Assembly: GCF_030272615.1 (NCBI RefSeq)
Contig: NC_081408.1
Span: 201,586,341-201,650,340, forward strand
DNA length: 64,000 bases
Reading direction: 5' to 3'
Origin: Cryptomeria japonica
Taxonomy: Eukaryota; Streptophyta; Pinopsida; Cupressales; Cupressaceae
The notes under the pieces are model-generated. The model made no database searches, was not told where the DNA came from, and worked only from the letters and a program-made list of their open reading frames with translations. Every line of letters begins with the position of its first letter. The first letter of the stretch is position 1. Position numbers and translations under genes: made by a program. Of this stretch, positions 23,866-35,087 are shown in pieces.

Positions 23866-25879
23866 CTAAGCTGTAATGTCAGCTAACAGTGAAATTAGTC
23901 CATCTAAGGTGCTTCCCTCTAGTTGAGTGGATAGGGAGGTAGCCTTGTTGATCTGTTCTTGGACGGAGGACAAGTATGGAATGAATAAGGTTTGAAGAGT
24001 CATAATGTCCATTCTTATTTTATGCTCTTCATTCCTAAGTTCCAATTGTTGAGCCATGAGCTTTTGTAACTTTGTATAAAAATGCTGAATAGAATTTGGC
24101 TCAGTGGTCAACTTATTTGAGAGATCGGTGATCTCTTTCTCAATAACTTCTGTTTTATTTTTTATATCTTTAATGAATAAAGAAAATGTACAGAGTTTCT
24201 GAAATTAATAAAGAATGTGCTTGAGTTGAGGGGACAACTCAGCAATAAATTTGACAAGTTTTACTTTTGCCAATAGCAATAGCTTTCTGTACCTCTTCAA
24301 TCATTTTTGTAGTGAGCTCTTTGTCCTCTAACTTGCTCAAGTTTTTAGATGCATCTACTCGAGATGTCTCTATTTTAGTTAGGAGTTCATCCAGTTGAAT
24401 ATGGATGGCTACATCTTTTGTCACTATAGCTTCAGGTAGCATATTTGTTAATAGTGCTTTCACCTTCTGAAATACCTTGTTTTTCTTTTGAATAGCCATT
24501 TGTTTTTCCTATTCTTCTTTGGCTTTGCATAGTTCACCGAGTTCAATGAGTGCTTGCCCTTTTAATTTGGATATGTCTACATTTGGCAACACTATTGGTT
24601 TTGACAAATCTAATTTGAAACTATGCTTTTTCATTTTCTTTTCTTTAGTTTTCACTGGTTGAACTAATACGATGGCTTGGGAGGCTTGTTGACCCTCGGT
24701 GGGTTGCTCGGTAGAGGCAACACTTTTGTCAATTTCTTGAACCTCTGATGTAGCCTTCAGTGAATCCTTGCTTGGGGTCTCAATTGTAACATTTTTAGTG
24801 CTAGAAGGAGCTTGAGAAGTCTGTTCCCCGGTGGCCTGAGAAGTAGCTTCTCCTTCTATAGACTTTTGACCCACTGTTCCCTGTTTAGTATCCTAAGGGG
24901 CCTCGGTTGAAACAGGCTGAGTGACCAGAGGATAGGGCTGAACTTGTTCCAAAACTGACTCACTGGATACCAGTTTGGCATATGCATTCCCTTCTACCAT
25001 TTCCTATTCTTGTGCCTCGGTGTCCATGATATCCTCATCAATTTTTATAGTGTCAGCAGAGTCTTGCTTGGTGATATCAAGATCTTGCTCAGTGACATCA
25101 ACTATTTCAACTTCAACTTGCTCACCATCATTCTTGATTCGAAATATTTCCTACCATTTTTCTTTGGTCTCATTCTCTACATCCAAATAAAGGCCATTCA
25201 TCAATTTCAAGGCTCTTTGCTTGACTAGGAAGTTTGTGTGGTAGTTTTTCAGATGTTCATTGATCTCATCTACCAACATGTCTGGAAAGAGATGTACCAG
25301 ACTTCTTTCTCTCATCTTGTTTTCCAAGTCCATGGCATATTTCCACCTGTTATCAATATGCGAATACAATTCTTTTGGAAGAGAATTAGTTACTTCCAAT
25401 GGGACCAATCAAAATTTCAGAAGTGTGCAGATTACGGCTTCTTCAATTTGTCTCTTTTTTGCATCAGATTTGGAGTCATATTTTACATATCTGAATGCTC
25501 CAAATCCACCATATTACTTCAGATTAGCACAAAAGTTATCAACACTATGTACTTCTTCCTTTTTACTCTTGACAATCTGATATTTACTTTTGTCTTAAGT
25601 TTCGTTCTCACTGGACTCTTTAGTCAAAATGAGTCTTCGACTAGATTTCTTATAAGTTTTTTACCTTTGGTGCAGAAACATTCTTTGGTTTCTTACTCGG
25701 TGATGCTGCAGATGATCTTGTGTTTGGGTACTTTACTAAAGGAGTTGGTGATACCTTTGATGTATCTTGTAAACTTTCCCTTTAGGCAAAATCATGCTCA
25801 ATGTAATAGCTGCCTCTTGGGCTTCAGATTCCTCCTCGGTGATGACTAGAGTGCCCTTGACAGGTGTGGAGAAAGAACC
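23866..25879 (-). pseudogene. N3 ORF2, C-terminal half
   Basis: Minus-strand segments continue ORF2 from the right-hand part of N3. First comes VKGTLVITEEESEAQEAA. Then PKELYSHIDNRWKYAMDLEN (25151-25408) lines up with SLDNRWCIAIEKEQEIREKF in N2. Next is an acidic and Thr/Gln-rich linker (24509-24874), then a Lys-rich motif and two helical stretches (24239-24499 and 23866-24111). Stops at EKW*EIF, AQE*EMV, EAP*DTK and KEE*EKQ are all TAG and plausibly former Gln codons. Frameshifts occur between 25408 and 25850. Function is unknown. Confidence 0.72.
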
Positions 25880-26967
25880 TATTGGCATTATGTGAACTGG
25901 TATGAGGACATAATAACATTGTATGTTGTCATTGATGTCAATATGTTGAAGAGGTGAGAACCAGCATATGTGAGAATCGGTATAACATTGTGAACTGGCA
26001 TTTGTGCCAAAGTGAAGCAGTATGTTTGTTCAAGGTGAACCGGCATATGGTTATGGGAACTGGCACATGGAAGCATTGTATGACTACCGGTTGGTAGTCT
26101 CAACTTCAGGGTTTCTGGTTGAAGTGCTTCAAGCCTGTGTGGCTCAATCAGTGACTTTGTGTGATGAGTTTACATGGTAACGAAGAACAGATCATGTTGC
26201 CACGTAAGCCCTGTGAGTGTGAAGGATCTTGCATGAAGGAGATTGTTCCTATCTACCTTGGGAATGTGTGAAGTCTGTAAAACGGTGATAATGTGTGATG
26301 GGTTATCAGTTGCCATGAAATTGGTGGAAATGGACGATGGAGAATGTCTTGAGATTGGATCAAGAACTGTTGCATTTAATGTAGTGTACTCAACGGTCAG
26401 GATTGAACCATTTGAATTCCTTAACCTAACAGGTTTAGGGTTTAGGGTTTATGCTATCGACCTATCTATTTTCCTATAAGGTAGATGTTGTGTCTCATTC
26501 TGAGGTTGTTGGCGAAATTTGTGTGTGTGTATCCAAGAGAAGGGATACGTGATTCTTGCCAGACCAAAAGGAGAGAAGTGATTCCTGTAGAGTGTAAGTG
26601 CAGAAGGTGAAGAGGAGCTTAAGATAATTTGCATTGGCATTGAGTGTTGTTACCAGATCATTGTAATACCTATTGATCTCTAACCACTTCAACAGTTGAG
26701 AAATCCATTAACAGGGTAGCTTTAACAGGCTTGCTATAAATCCTGTAATAGGGTGACTCAAAACCATTGAGTTCTTGAAATCCTCTAACAAGGTAACCTT
26801 TAACAGGGTTTAACCCTTAACTAGGTATTCTAGCCATCCCTTAACCGGGTGATCCCTAATAGGATCGGTTCCTAACAGAACCTATTGTATCAGTCTTTAA
26901 CTAGACTAGGCTCCTAAAAGAGTGGATTTCTAAAGAGTTCAAAAACAAGCTTGTGGATATTCATCCC
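25880..26967 (+). repeat. Copia-A 5' LTR, left piece
   Basis: TATTGGCATTATGTG (TG turned to TA) through TATTCATCCC, matching 60274-61357 of the 3' LTR at roughly 93-95% by eye. TTTCCTATAAGGTAG near 26470 is a possible TATA region. From 26700 it carries a ladder of TAACAG and TAACCG motifs. Element P is inserted at 26968, exactly within the conserved CCCACCGTGGTTTTTCCC box. Confidence 0.9.
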
Positions 26968-28395
26968 TCTATGCGGGAAAAGCGGGTCGATAGAACTCAA
27001 TATGTGAAAAATGGAGCTCTATGGAGCCTTGCTCACACACTCACAAGACTTCTTGGTGCAAGCTATGGAGTAATGAAGTATCACTCAGCTTCCCAAGGTT
27101 GGTCACATGGTTCTCTATCTTACACGGTCCCTCAAACCAATGTTTTTGCTCTCAGATCATTGAGCAAAATGGTTTAGGGATGGCAAATGCAAGAACGAGG
27201 GATGCTTTTTGTTGATTTAATATGAGATGCATCCTAAACTATGCATGATTCTAGAAATGCAAATAAACTAACTATAAGATGACAAGGTTAGCAAACAAAC
27301 TATCCTAGCATACTATATTAGTTCAATGATTTAAGCTAATGATAATAGAAAGTATTCTAAACATGCATATTTAGACTAATTCCTAGTTAAAAGAGAGGCT
27401 AAAATGATGAGCATATATGAAATGAAAGCTTGAATGTATTTGAGCATAAGTATGATACTACAAACTTGGATTCATATGAATGGAGGGATGACAGCTCTAT
27501 TTATATAAAAAATAGGGCAATGGATGGTCAAGATTGAAAGAGTTAATCAAGGGCTAAGTTTGAAAGTTGGGAATCCATGTTTGCAATTTGTACCAATGAA
27601 ATGGTGACAAGTGTCAACATAGGGTTGGGTTGAGAGAAGGGGTTGGAGGCATTAAATGCCTGAGAAGACCTTATGGTTATGTAGAGGGTAAGGGTTAAGC
27701 CTAAGTTAAGATTACCCATTGGATTAAGAGTTAATCCAAGGATAAACTCTTGTGCAAATGATTAAGAGATAATCATGGTCAAAGCATTAAAGGCTTGATG
27801 AGACCCTTGGGTTGGATGAAGGTTAAGTTAGGCAAAAAGTCTCTAACCATGTAAGAGGGTTGAATTAACCATTAATGGTTTGGGAGACTTTGGGGATATT
27901 AAGTGGTTGAAGATTTGAAGCCTTTAATGGTTATCAAAGACTTTAAGGTTTTGAGAAGTGACCTCCCCTTGCTTAGGGATGTGACAAAGTTTAGAAGATG
28001 GGTTAGGCTAATTAGAAGCGATTAGAAGAGTCTAGAAGAAATTAGGAAGGGGTTTAGGAAGCAAGTGGGAAATGTAGGAGAATGCAAGTGGATGGAGGGA
28101 TAATAGGATTTAATTGAATTTAATGAATTTCATTCAATTTGGTTGCAATTAAATAAATTAGATTTATTTAATTTAGGACAACTATTTAATTAAATTTGAA
28201 TTTAATTAGAAGTGGATAGGGGGGATTTAATTGAATAAAATGATTTATTCATTAAATGGGTATAGTAAATTTAATTGAGTACTTTTCTTAATTAAATAGA
28301 GGAATGTGGATAATTTAATTAAATTGGATTTAATTAAATAGAGAAATGAACATAAAATATTCATTTAGGAATATGGTCATTTTTATACATCTACA
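26968..28395 (-). repeat. P 3' LTR
   Basis: Starts TCTATGCGGG (TG mutated to TC) and ends CATCTACA. Ends of the pair are TGTA...TACA. The outer part, 28100-28370, is rich in TTTAATTAAAT, typical of U3. A ~74-codon plus-strand ORF near 26990-27177 is also present in the other LTR, but it lies antisense to the element and is probably chance. Confidence 0.92.
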
Positions 28396-28410
28396 TTTTG
28401 CCCCTCTTCG
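28396..28410 (-). other. P polypurine tract
   Basis: The minus strand reads CGAAGAGGGGCAAAA directly before the 3' LTR (TGTAGATG). This, with the PBS, sets the minus orientation of the element. Confidence 0.82.
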
Positions 28411-28730
28411 AAGTGATGTGTGTGCACATGTTATTTCAAAGAAAATGATGTGTTATCGTGATTTATGATCAAATGAAATTTTTGTGTTGCTCTCATGGTT
28501 TGCAAGTTGTGCCCCAGATTTGATTTGATGCGTGATGCCCCCTCAGGAGATGAATCAATATTTTGAAATTTTTTGATTGGAATTGATGAATTGTGTGTGG
28601 TTTGTATGATTTTTTCTATATGAAATGTGGAAATTGATTCATCTCCCAATAATGTACAGTGTGTAGGGTATAGGGGAGACCGCGACCACATTACATGTCC
28701 AGTTGGCTAACCCTAATTTCATTTTCCTCC

Positions 28731-28740
28731 TATAAAAGGG
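28731..28740 (+). promoter_or_regulatory. TATA box of the antisense PMD gene
   Basis: CCTCCTATAAAAGGGGAAAA is a near-ideal plant TATA box. It lies 81 bp before the ATG at 28812, which would give a transcript start near 28762 and a leader of about 50 nt. It drives the strand opposite to the retroelement, so the gene appears to have its own promoter. Confidence 0.6.
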
Positions 28741-28811
28741 GAAAAGTGTTTTAATTTGATTCATTTGTGCATTGTTGACTTTGGAGAAAAAGAATTTGGT
28801 CTAAAGTCAAA

Positions 28812-31670
28812 ATGCCTATTCCGTATTCCAGGCATCGTTTTGAGCACGTTCGGAGGTACCGAAGACCTGCCGCATATGGACCACCAGTAAGTCAACACTT
28901 TTGACCTTTTTTTTATTTTTGATTTGGTCATTTTTGGTCAATCTTTTTTTATTTTTGAAATTCGGTTTTAGCGTTTTAGCGCATCAAAGTTGCAAAGTAG
29001 CGCATATGAAAATTTAGGTAGTGCATGAAGCTGAATTTTAGGGCTGTGCCCGAAATAAAATAGCGTAGTGCATAGAAAGTCTAGGTTAGCGCAGGGAGTG
29101 AAAATAGCGCATGTCGAACGTAGGGTAGCGCTTCAGGTCACCAAGGTAGCGTGTAGGGTAGACCTAGCGCATGGGGGTCGCAGGGGTTCGCATGGGTAAG
29201 GGGTTTTAGCGCGTAGGGTAGACCTAGCACATAGGGTCAAATAGGTAGTGTCAGCGAGGTATACGTTATCGCATAGATAGGTTTTAGTGCATAGGGCAAG
29301 TTGGGTGGCGCATGGGGGCAAATGATTAGTGCGTAGAGTCGGTCTAGCGCATAGGGTAAATAGATTAGTGCATAGGTAAAATAGCCTAGTGCGTGGGTGG
29401 ATTTTAGCGCAACAAGAATTTGTTTTAGCGCATGCAAAAAAAATTTGCGAGATGAGTTGATTTGTGAAATTATTATTATTTTTTTTTTTTATTGATTCGT
29501 TCAATATGAGTGTTGATATAACTTGTGTTGATTTGTGATATGTCAAGTTATGCATAGATATCAATGTGTTGTGTTGATCAAAAGATGATTTGTTTTTGCA
29601 CTCTGTTTCAAGTTCAATGTGTGAAGCCTGATTTGTGTTACAAGCTGATATGGGTTGGAAACTTGAGTTGTTTTACAAGCTGATATGGGTGGGAAAATTG
29701 AGTTGTTTTACAAGTTTATGTGGTTTTGGAGACTTGAGTTGTGTTACAAGTTTTGATATGGTTTTTGATAACTTGAGTTGTGTTGCAAGTTGATATGAAA
29801 TGATAGGATTTTGAACTTGATGTAGATGAGCAAATTGTTTCATGTTCTTGATGTGAGTTTGATTGTGATATCTTTGTTTTGATGTGGAAACTGATATTGG
29901 ATTTGTTTTGCTTATTGACAAGAGCGATTGGGTGTGGTTCAATCGTGGGAGCAATTTTCGAGGCCGTGGACATTGATACAGCGGTTGACTCAGGCCAACC
30001 TAGATATCACTGAGAGATGTGGGTTGACGTCCCTGTTGGATATGCCTCGGTTCACTGTGAACTGGGGGCTACTTACAACACTTGCAGAGAGGTGGCACAG
30101 TGACACAAACACCTTTCATTTTGCCACAGGTGAGATGACAATCACACCAGAGGACTGTTATAGGATCCTGCGCATACCAGTAGTAGGTGCACTACTACCA
30201 TATGAGCAGTTAGAGGAGGGTGGTACAGAGGCACTTCACCGCATTTTGCATGATGAGACAGTCTGTGGATACGAGATCCCATGGTAGGAGTTTTTAGACC
30301 TGGATTATACACCACTTCCATCAGTACTGGCAAGGTTTATCGGTGGATTCCTTTGTCCTGATCGTAGGTCAAAGGGATTCTCTGTGGGATGGGGGCTAGT
30401 TTTAGAGGAGATGGTCACACAGGGCCGTAGGTTTGCATGGGGATCGGCTATGCTAGCCCATCTATACAAGGATTTGCATGAGGTGGTATACTTCGGTTAC
30501 GACAGTTTATCAGTTGGCATGACGTTGTTACAAGTATGGTGCTGGGAGCACATTCTGGCTGCTAGACCATTAATAGATAGAGATAGGCTCATGGGATGTG
30601 CATATGCTTATGGATACAGGGGTCTAGTTGTCCAGCAGAATCTGGGCAAACTAGAGCATTGGAGGAGAGTGTTGGATGACATCGATAGGGTCACATGGCG
30701 ACCGTATATAGGGTGTGAGGTGTGGGCGCAGGATGGGCTGGAGATACCTGATTGGGAGGACCCCATTTGTTATTGACAGGTTTGTGGTGACCAAAGTTTT
30801 GAAATAGTTTGGTCGACAGCAGGTATACCTTAGGGGGCTTGCTTATATGCATAGCAGAGGTAGGACGTATCTGATTGGGGCCCGACCATTAATAGCGCGG
30901 TGGCGGTGGAGGAGTTTGTTAGTTTGGCGGGTCAGAGATGGGATTATGCCCTGGAGATTTTGGATGTGAGCATGACTGATGAGTTCGCGAGATTGTTTGC
31001 TACGCGGGTGGTAGCCAGGATATCTGATCCCGAGGAGATGTGGCCAGCATTTGATGATGATGATGAGGAGGGAGAGGGAGATGATGAGGATGATGGAGAT
31101 GATGGAGGAGGTCGACGAGGGAGAGGAGTGAGAGAGAGGTGGGGAGATAGAGGGAGGAGAGGAGATAGAGGTGTGGAGAAAGCAGTTAGACAGGTGGTGA
31201 TAGACAGGGGGAGAGGCGGATTAGCTATTGGAGCTGGTGGAGAGGGGAGGGTGGGGGAGGTAGTGGGGGGTACTGATGAGGCGAGGTGACCAGCTTAGAG
31301 GAGGAGGATAGATGTGCTCCCACCTCCAGCACTGAGGACAGGCAGAGTGAGAGGGGATGCCCCTGTACAGGTACCGCTATAGGTTTGGGTCCCTACTCAT
31401 GTTGAGGATGCACAGATTCGAACCCTGCAGGTGACTGTACAGTAGCTGTAGGCACAGGTTTTGACATATCAGCGATAGATTGCGCAGTTGACCATTGAGC
31501 AGGACATAGAGATAGAGCAGAGGGGTCGAGTAGAGGAGCTTGCAGCCAGTGTGCAGAGAGCAGCGACAGGTGGTCCGATGAGAGACACCTTGAGAGAGCT
31601 ATCATTGAGAGCTCAGGAGGCGGAGTACTACCGGCGGTATTATGAGGCTGCGGTACCTAGGGATCGTTGA
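28812..31670 (+). pseudogene. Plant mobile domain (PMD) protein gene, antisense in P
   Basis: Exon 1 (28812-28886) encodes 25 residues starting MPIPYSRHRFEHV and ends at a GTAAGT donor. Exon 2 starts after the AG at 29923-29924 and joins in phase 0 (PP then RLGVVQSW). Exon 2 has ITERCGLTSLLDMPRFTVNW, TLAERWHSDTNTFHF and MTITPEDCYRILRIPV, typical of PMD proteins, then KGFSVGWG, HLYKDLHEV and WCWEHILAARPL. After ~30900 come an acidic stretch (DDDDEEGEGDDEDDGDD), an Arg/Gly-rich part and a final coiled coil. Breaks are TAG at 30285, TGA at 30774, a shifted frame at 30777-30890 (containing KVLK*FGRQQ), TGA at 31287 and at least five TAGs up to 31475, mostly at probable Gln. PMD proteins of host genes act in silencing and development; transposon copies are common. 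Intact length would be about 600 residues. Confidence 0.78.
28970..29440 (+). repeat. TTAGCGCAT array inside the PMD intron
   Basis: About twenty copies of TTAGCGCAT or one-base variants (TAGCGCATGGG, TTAGTGCATAGGG, TTAGCGCGTAGGG), spaced about 20-30 bp. Many are followed by AGGGTAGA or AGGGTAAA. It fills the first half of the 1,038 bp intron (28887-29924). The same motif in reverse orientation forms the array at 36428-36800. Confidence 0.85.
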
Positions 31671-34600
31671 GTACAGAGCTTCACACAGTCGAGATCCAGT
31701 CAATCTTGAGATACTGGGTCGTGGTCCGAGAGCCGAGGTGTGACAGGGCCATCAAGACAGGACCCCCTGGAGATCTAGGGGTGGGGACGTTTGGAGCCAG
31801 ACCATCTCCATCAGGGGATAGCCATACTTGAGAGACGTGGTCTCTGTTGTATTTTGATCATTGTATTCTTTGTACTGGACACAGTGATGATATATTTTGT
31901 ACATTTTGATCATTTTTGGGATATATATATCTTTGATCATGTGGTGTGTTATATGGATGGATGTGCTTATGTGTTCTTTTCATTATGTGATGATGATTCA
32001 ATGCTTAAATATATGATATAATGTATGATGCAGGATGTATGCTGTTAATATGTTTGTGAGATGTATCTTGAAAATGAGATATATGATTTTATATGCTGTG
32101 AAATGTATCTTTGAGATGTATGATAATGATATGTAACTAAGTGAAAAATGATAAGCAACTATGTTAAAATGATATGCAACTAATTGTAAAATGATATGCA
32201 ACTATTAATTGTAAAATGATATGCAACTATGTTTTTAGGAGCATCCTCATTCTGCATTTGTCATCCCGATACAACCATATGTTGTTTGCTTTCTTTGTAG
32301 GTATCATCATTGAGCATTGATTTGTTTAGGATATGTTGAAAATTTATACAAGCATAATGGTATAATTAAACCATGATGACCTGAGAAAAATTTACATGAT
32401 GTTTTGATTTTGTAAGATAGCACAAGCGTCAAGGTATAATTGAACCAGGATGACCTGAGTGCGGATTGCGTAAACATACAAGAGTTAACCTTTGTCCCAT
32501 ACAAATTTGAAATGTCCTCAGCGATATGCCACCTGATTTCTTCATTGAAAAAATTTGCATGGTAAAAGACATCACTCACAGATAGAAGACAAATAAAACA
32601 TCACATTCCTTCCTTGCTTCTCTAGTCGTAAGACATCCTTGAGTCACTTAGGAGATATGATAAGCAAAAATTAACAACCATAAGTAAGCATGCATGCTAT
32701 TTGGAATATATTCTTGTCAATTAAAACATCTTGCAAATAGATCTTTGTTTAGTTGAAATTAGTTCAAGTCTGTGATGTTTAGCCTTCTCGCATTGTCGTT
32801 TGGCATTTGTTAGTTGTTTTGATCCTTGTTGTCTTGCTACGTTTTTGGTCTGATGTTGAAAATCTTGAAGGCGAAATGCCCCTAGCGAGGTCAGGATTTT
32901 TCCCCTTGTTGTTGATACTAATTTGATATGGATATGTACACTGATCACCAAGCCATGGTGGGATATTATTTGGATAATTATTTCAGATAAACCAAGGACA
33001 GTGACTACACTAAGTATGTCCAAGATTGATAAGCATTTGTGAATTTCTGATGATGCCCTAGATGGGTGGATATGATATGTACAATATGATTTGTGAAACA
33101 TGTATTTCCATCAATTGATAAAGATAAGGCTTACTATAATAAAATCCAGCAGTCATACTGATTGATGTCATTGTTATGATTTGGTTGATGATTGATAAGA
33201 ATGTCTGGTTTTGAGTGTACCTATCCCTATATAAGACATGTTGATGTTGATGTTGATAGATGGATTGATTATCAAGACTTGATGATTGATAGGAATGTCT
33301 GGTTTCAAAGAGTGAGTACCCCGTATAAGACCGATCTATCTGGTTTCGAGTGTACCTATCCCTGTATAAGACATGGTTGATGTTGATGTTGATTTCAAGT
33401 AATGAATTGATTAACAAGACATGTGAAAAGTTTGATTGCAGACTTTGAGAGTTTTCCTATTGTTGATCTGATTTGATGGATGGTCCATGTGTTCATGCTT
33501 TGATATTTTTTATTTTGTTGATTTTTAGTTTTTTGGATATTTTGATTTTTTTGATTTTTTGGATATTTTGATTTTTTGGATATTTTGATTTTTTTGAGTT
33601 TTTGGATATTTTGATTTTTTTGAGTTTTTGGATTAGAAGAAAGATGTATTTGGTTGCCCCAATGTATATCAAGACAAGGAATGGATGAATGGATGATTGA
33701 ACCATTGAGGTGGAAATAGATTTGTTGTCCATAGTTTTGATCAAGATCAAGGATGAAAAAGGGGATATGGATAGAGATAGGATATAGATAGCACTGGATG
33801 GTGGAAGCAATGAATAGATAGGATAGATAGATATGAATTAGATTGAAGAAAGATTGTAGAAAGAATTGGATGATAGAAGAAATGAATAGATAGGATAAGG
33901 GATATGGATTAGAGTGAAGCAAGATTGTAGAAAGAATTGGATGATAGAAGAAATGAATAGATAGGATAAGGGATATGGATTAGAGGACATGGGAGATATG
34001 GTAGGAAGAATAGAGTGGATGAACTTTACCCCCAAGCATAGAGGTTTCCATTTGCAAAAAGGTGATATGTAAGATTGTCACAACATTTAGCATCATCTGA
34101 ATAAGTGTTCTCGAACTTTTCAAAGATAGCGACCCAACCCACACTCGGAACCTCTAGAAATTTCAACTGAACATTTCTAGCAACTAGGAAGTAGACTCAA
34201 AAGGGAAGAAGAATCCCAAACTGGATCAAGGTACTTAGTCTTTGATTACCCATGTGTGTGCAAGTGGGTTCATTCTGGCTCATATGATCATTGTAATCTT
34301 CAGAATCCAACATGGCTAGCTACATGAGTTACCTTGACTTCAAAAGCATCCTGGATAGAGCCTCATTGCCAGCGAGCGTCCATAGCCCCGATGAGGTTAT
34401 CACTGTAATTTCACAAATATTGCTCCATTGCCAGCCAGGCGTCCATAGCCCCAATGGAGTTACTTGCATGTTCCTATAGCCAAGCATTTTGATATTGCAT
34501 CTCATTGCATTTTGCTTTTCTTGATATTCATTTTCTTGCTCATGCTTTTGATATTTCTTTTTTTTTCTTGCATTGGCTTGAATGTGATGAAACTTACATG

Positions 34601-35087
34601 GGTCTAATAATTACAGTGGCACTGAAGCAAGATTTTAGATTTTTCACTAGCGATGTCTTCAATTTAAGAGATCACAATGATTTAGAGAAAATGATTAAGT
34701 GTATGAGATATAGTAATCAAAAGATGTTAGTACCAAGATACGATAAGTGGTTCTTTTCTAGATTGAGTGTGTATCCCAACCAAAAGAAAATGTTAAAGAG
34801 GAACAACCTCAGATTTTGAAGCATTTCATGAATAGATATCTAGGAAAAGGACTGAACATGAGATTCGAGCATGGGCAAGTATGTGACAAAATGACACAAA
34901 CACCTATCTCACAGATGAAAGATTTTATGCAAAGGATTGAATGAAAGGGATGGAAAGAGGTGTTGGATAATAGATAGAATGTTTGAAGATTTGTGCAAGG
35001 ATAGATAGAAATGTTTTCAGGATGAGTGTTGGTACTTGAGAAGTGATGAAGAGATGGAGGAAAATTGAATTTTGGGATAGAAGGACC
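31671..35087. other. P interior, non-coding, with several minisatellites
   Basis: No convincing gene. Visible repeats: GATATGCAACTA units near 32150-32230; a duplicated block with GAATGTCTGGTTT and GAGTGTACCTATCCCT at 33200-33375; TTGGATATTTTGATTTTT units at 33530-33630; a ~73 bp direct repeat with GAATTGGATGATAGAAGAAATG at 33860-33975; and two copies of CATTGCCAGCSAGCGTCCATAGCCCC at 34365-34460. Short ORFs on the minus strand at 33400-33920 are made of these repeats. A decayed pol could have stood here, but I see no RT or IN motif. Confidence 0.6.

Larger units (their letters stand above)
22304..25879 (-). mobile_element. N3: non-autonomous two-ORF LTR element, left part
   Basis: The 3' end of a minus-strand element: LTR (22304-23471), PPT, untranslated region and the C-terminal half of ORF2. 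The element continues at 61763 after the 35.9 kb Copia-A insertion. Joining base 25879 to 61768 with one copy of the duplicated GAACC/AAACC site gives an unbroken ORF2 frame (DKFGEG then SFSTPVKG). Its left neighbour is the cut Copia-B RT, with GAATG as the likely target site. The 5' end lies beyond 64000. Confidence 0.87.

Noticed and set aside
26430-26452. Telomere-like TTTAGGG repeats (also at 60830)
   Set aside because: Only two to three units, located at the same place in both Copia-A LTRs; part of the LTR, not a telomeric tract.
26990-27177. ~74-codon ORF present in both LTRs of P (again at 38890-39087)
   Set aside because: Conservation follows from LTR identity, it is antisense to the element and it has no recognisable motif.
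29130-29970. Minus-strand ORFs across the PMD intron
   Set aside because: They are read-throughs of the TTAGCGCAT array and have no independent support.
33400-33922. Minus-strand ORF of about 175 codons
   Set aside because: Composed of short tandem repeats (GATTTTTTGGATATT and a 73 bp unit); low complexity, no domain.
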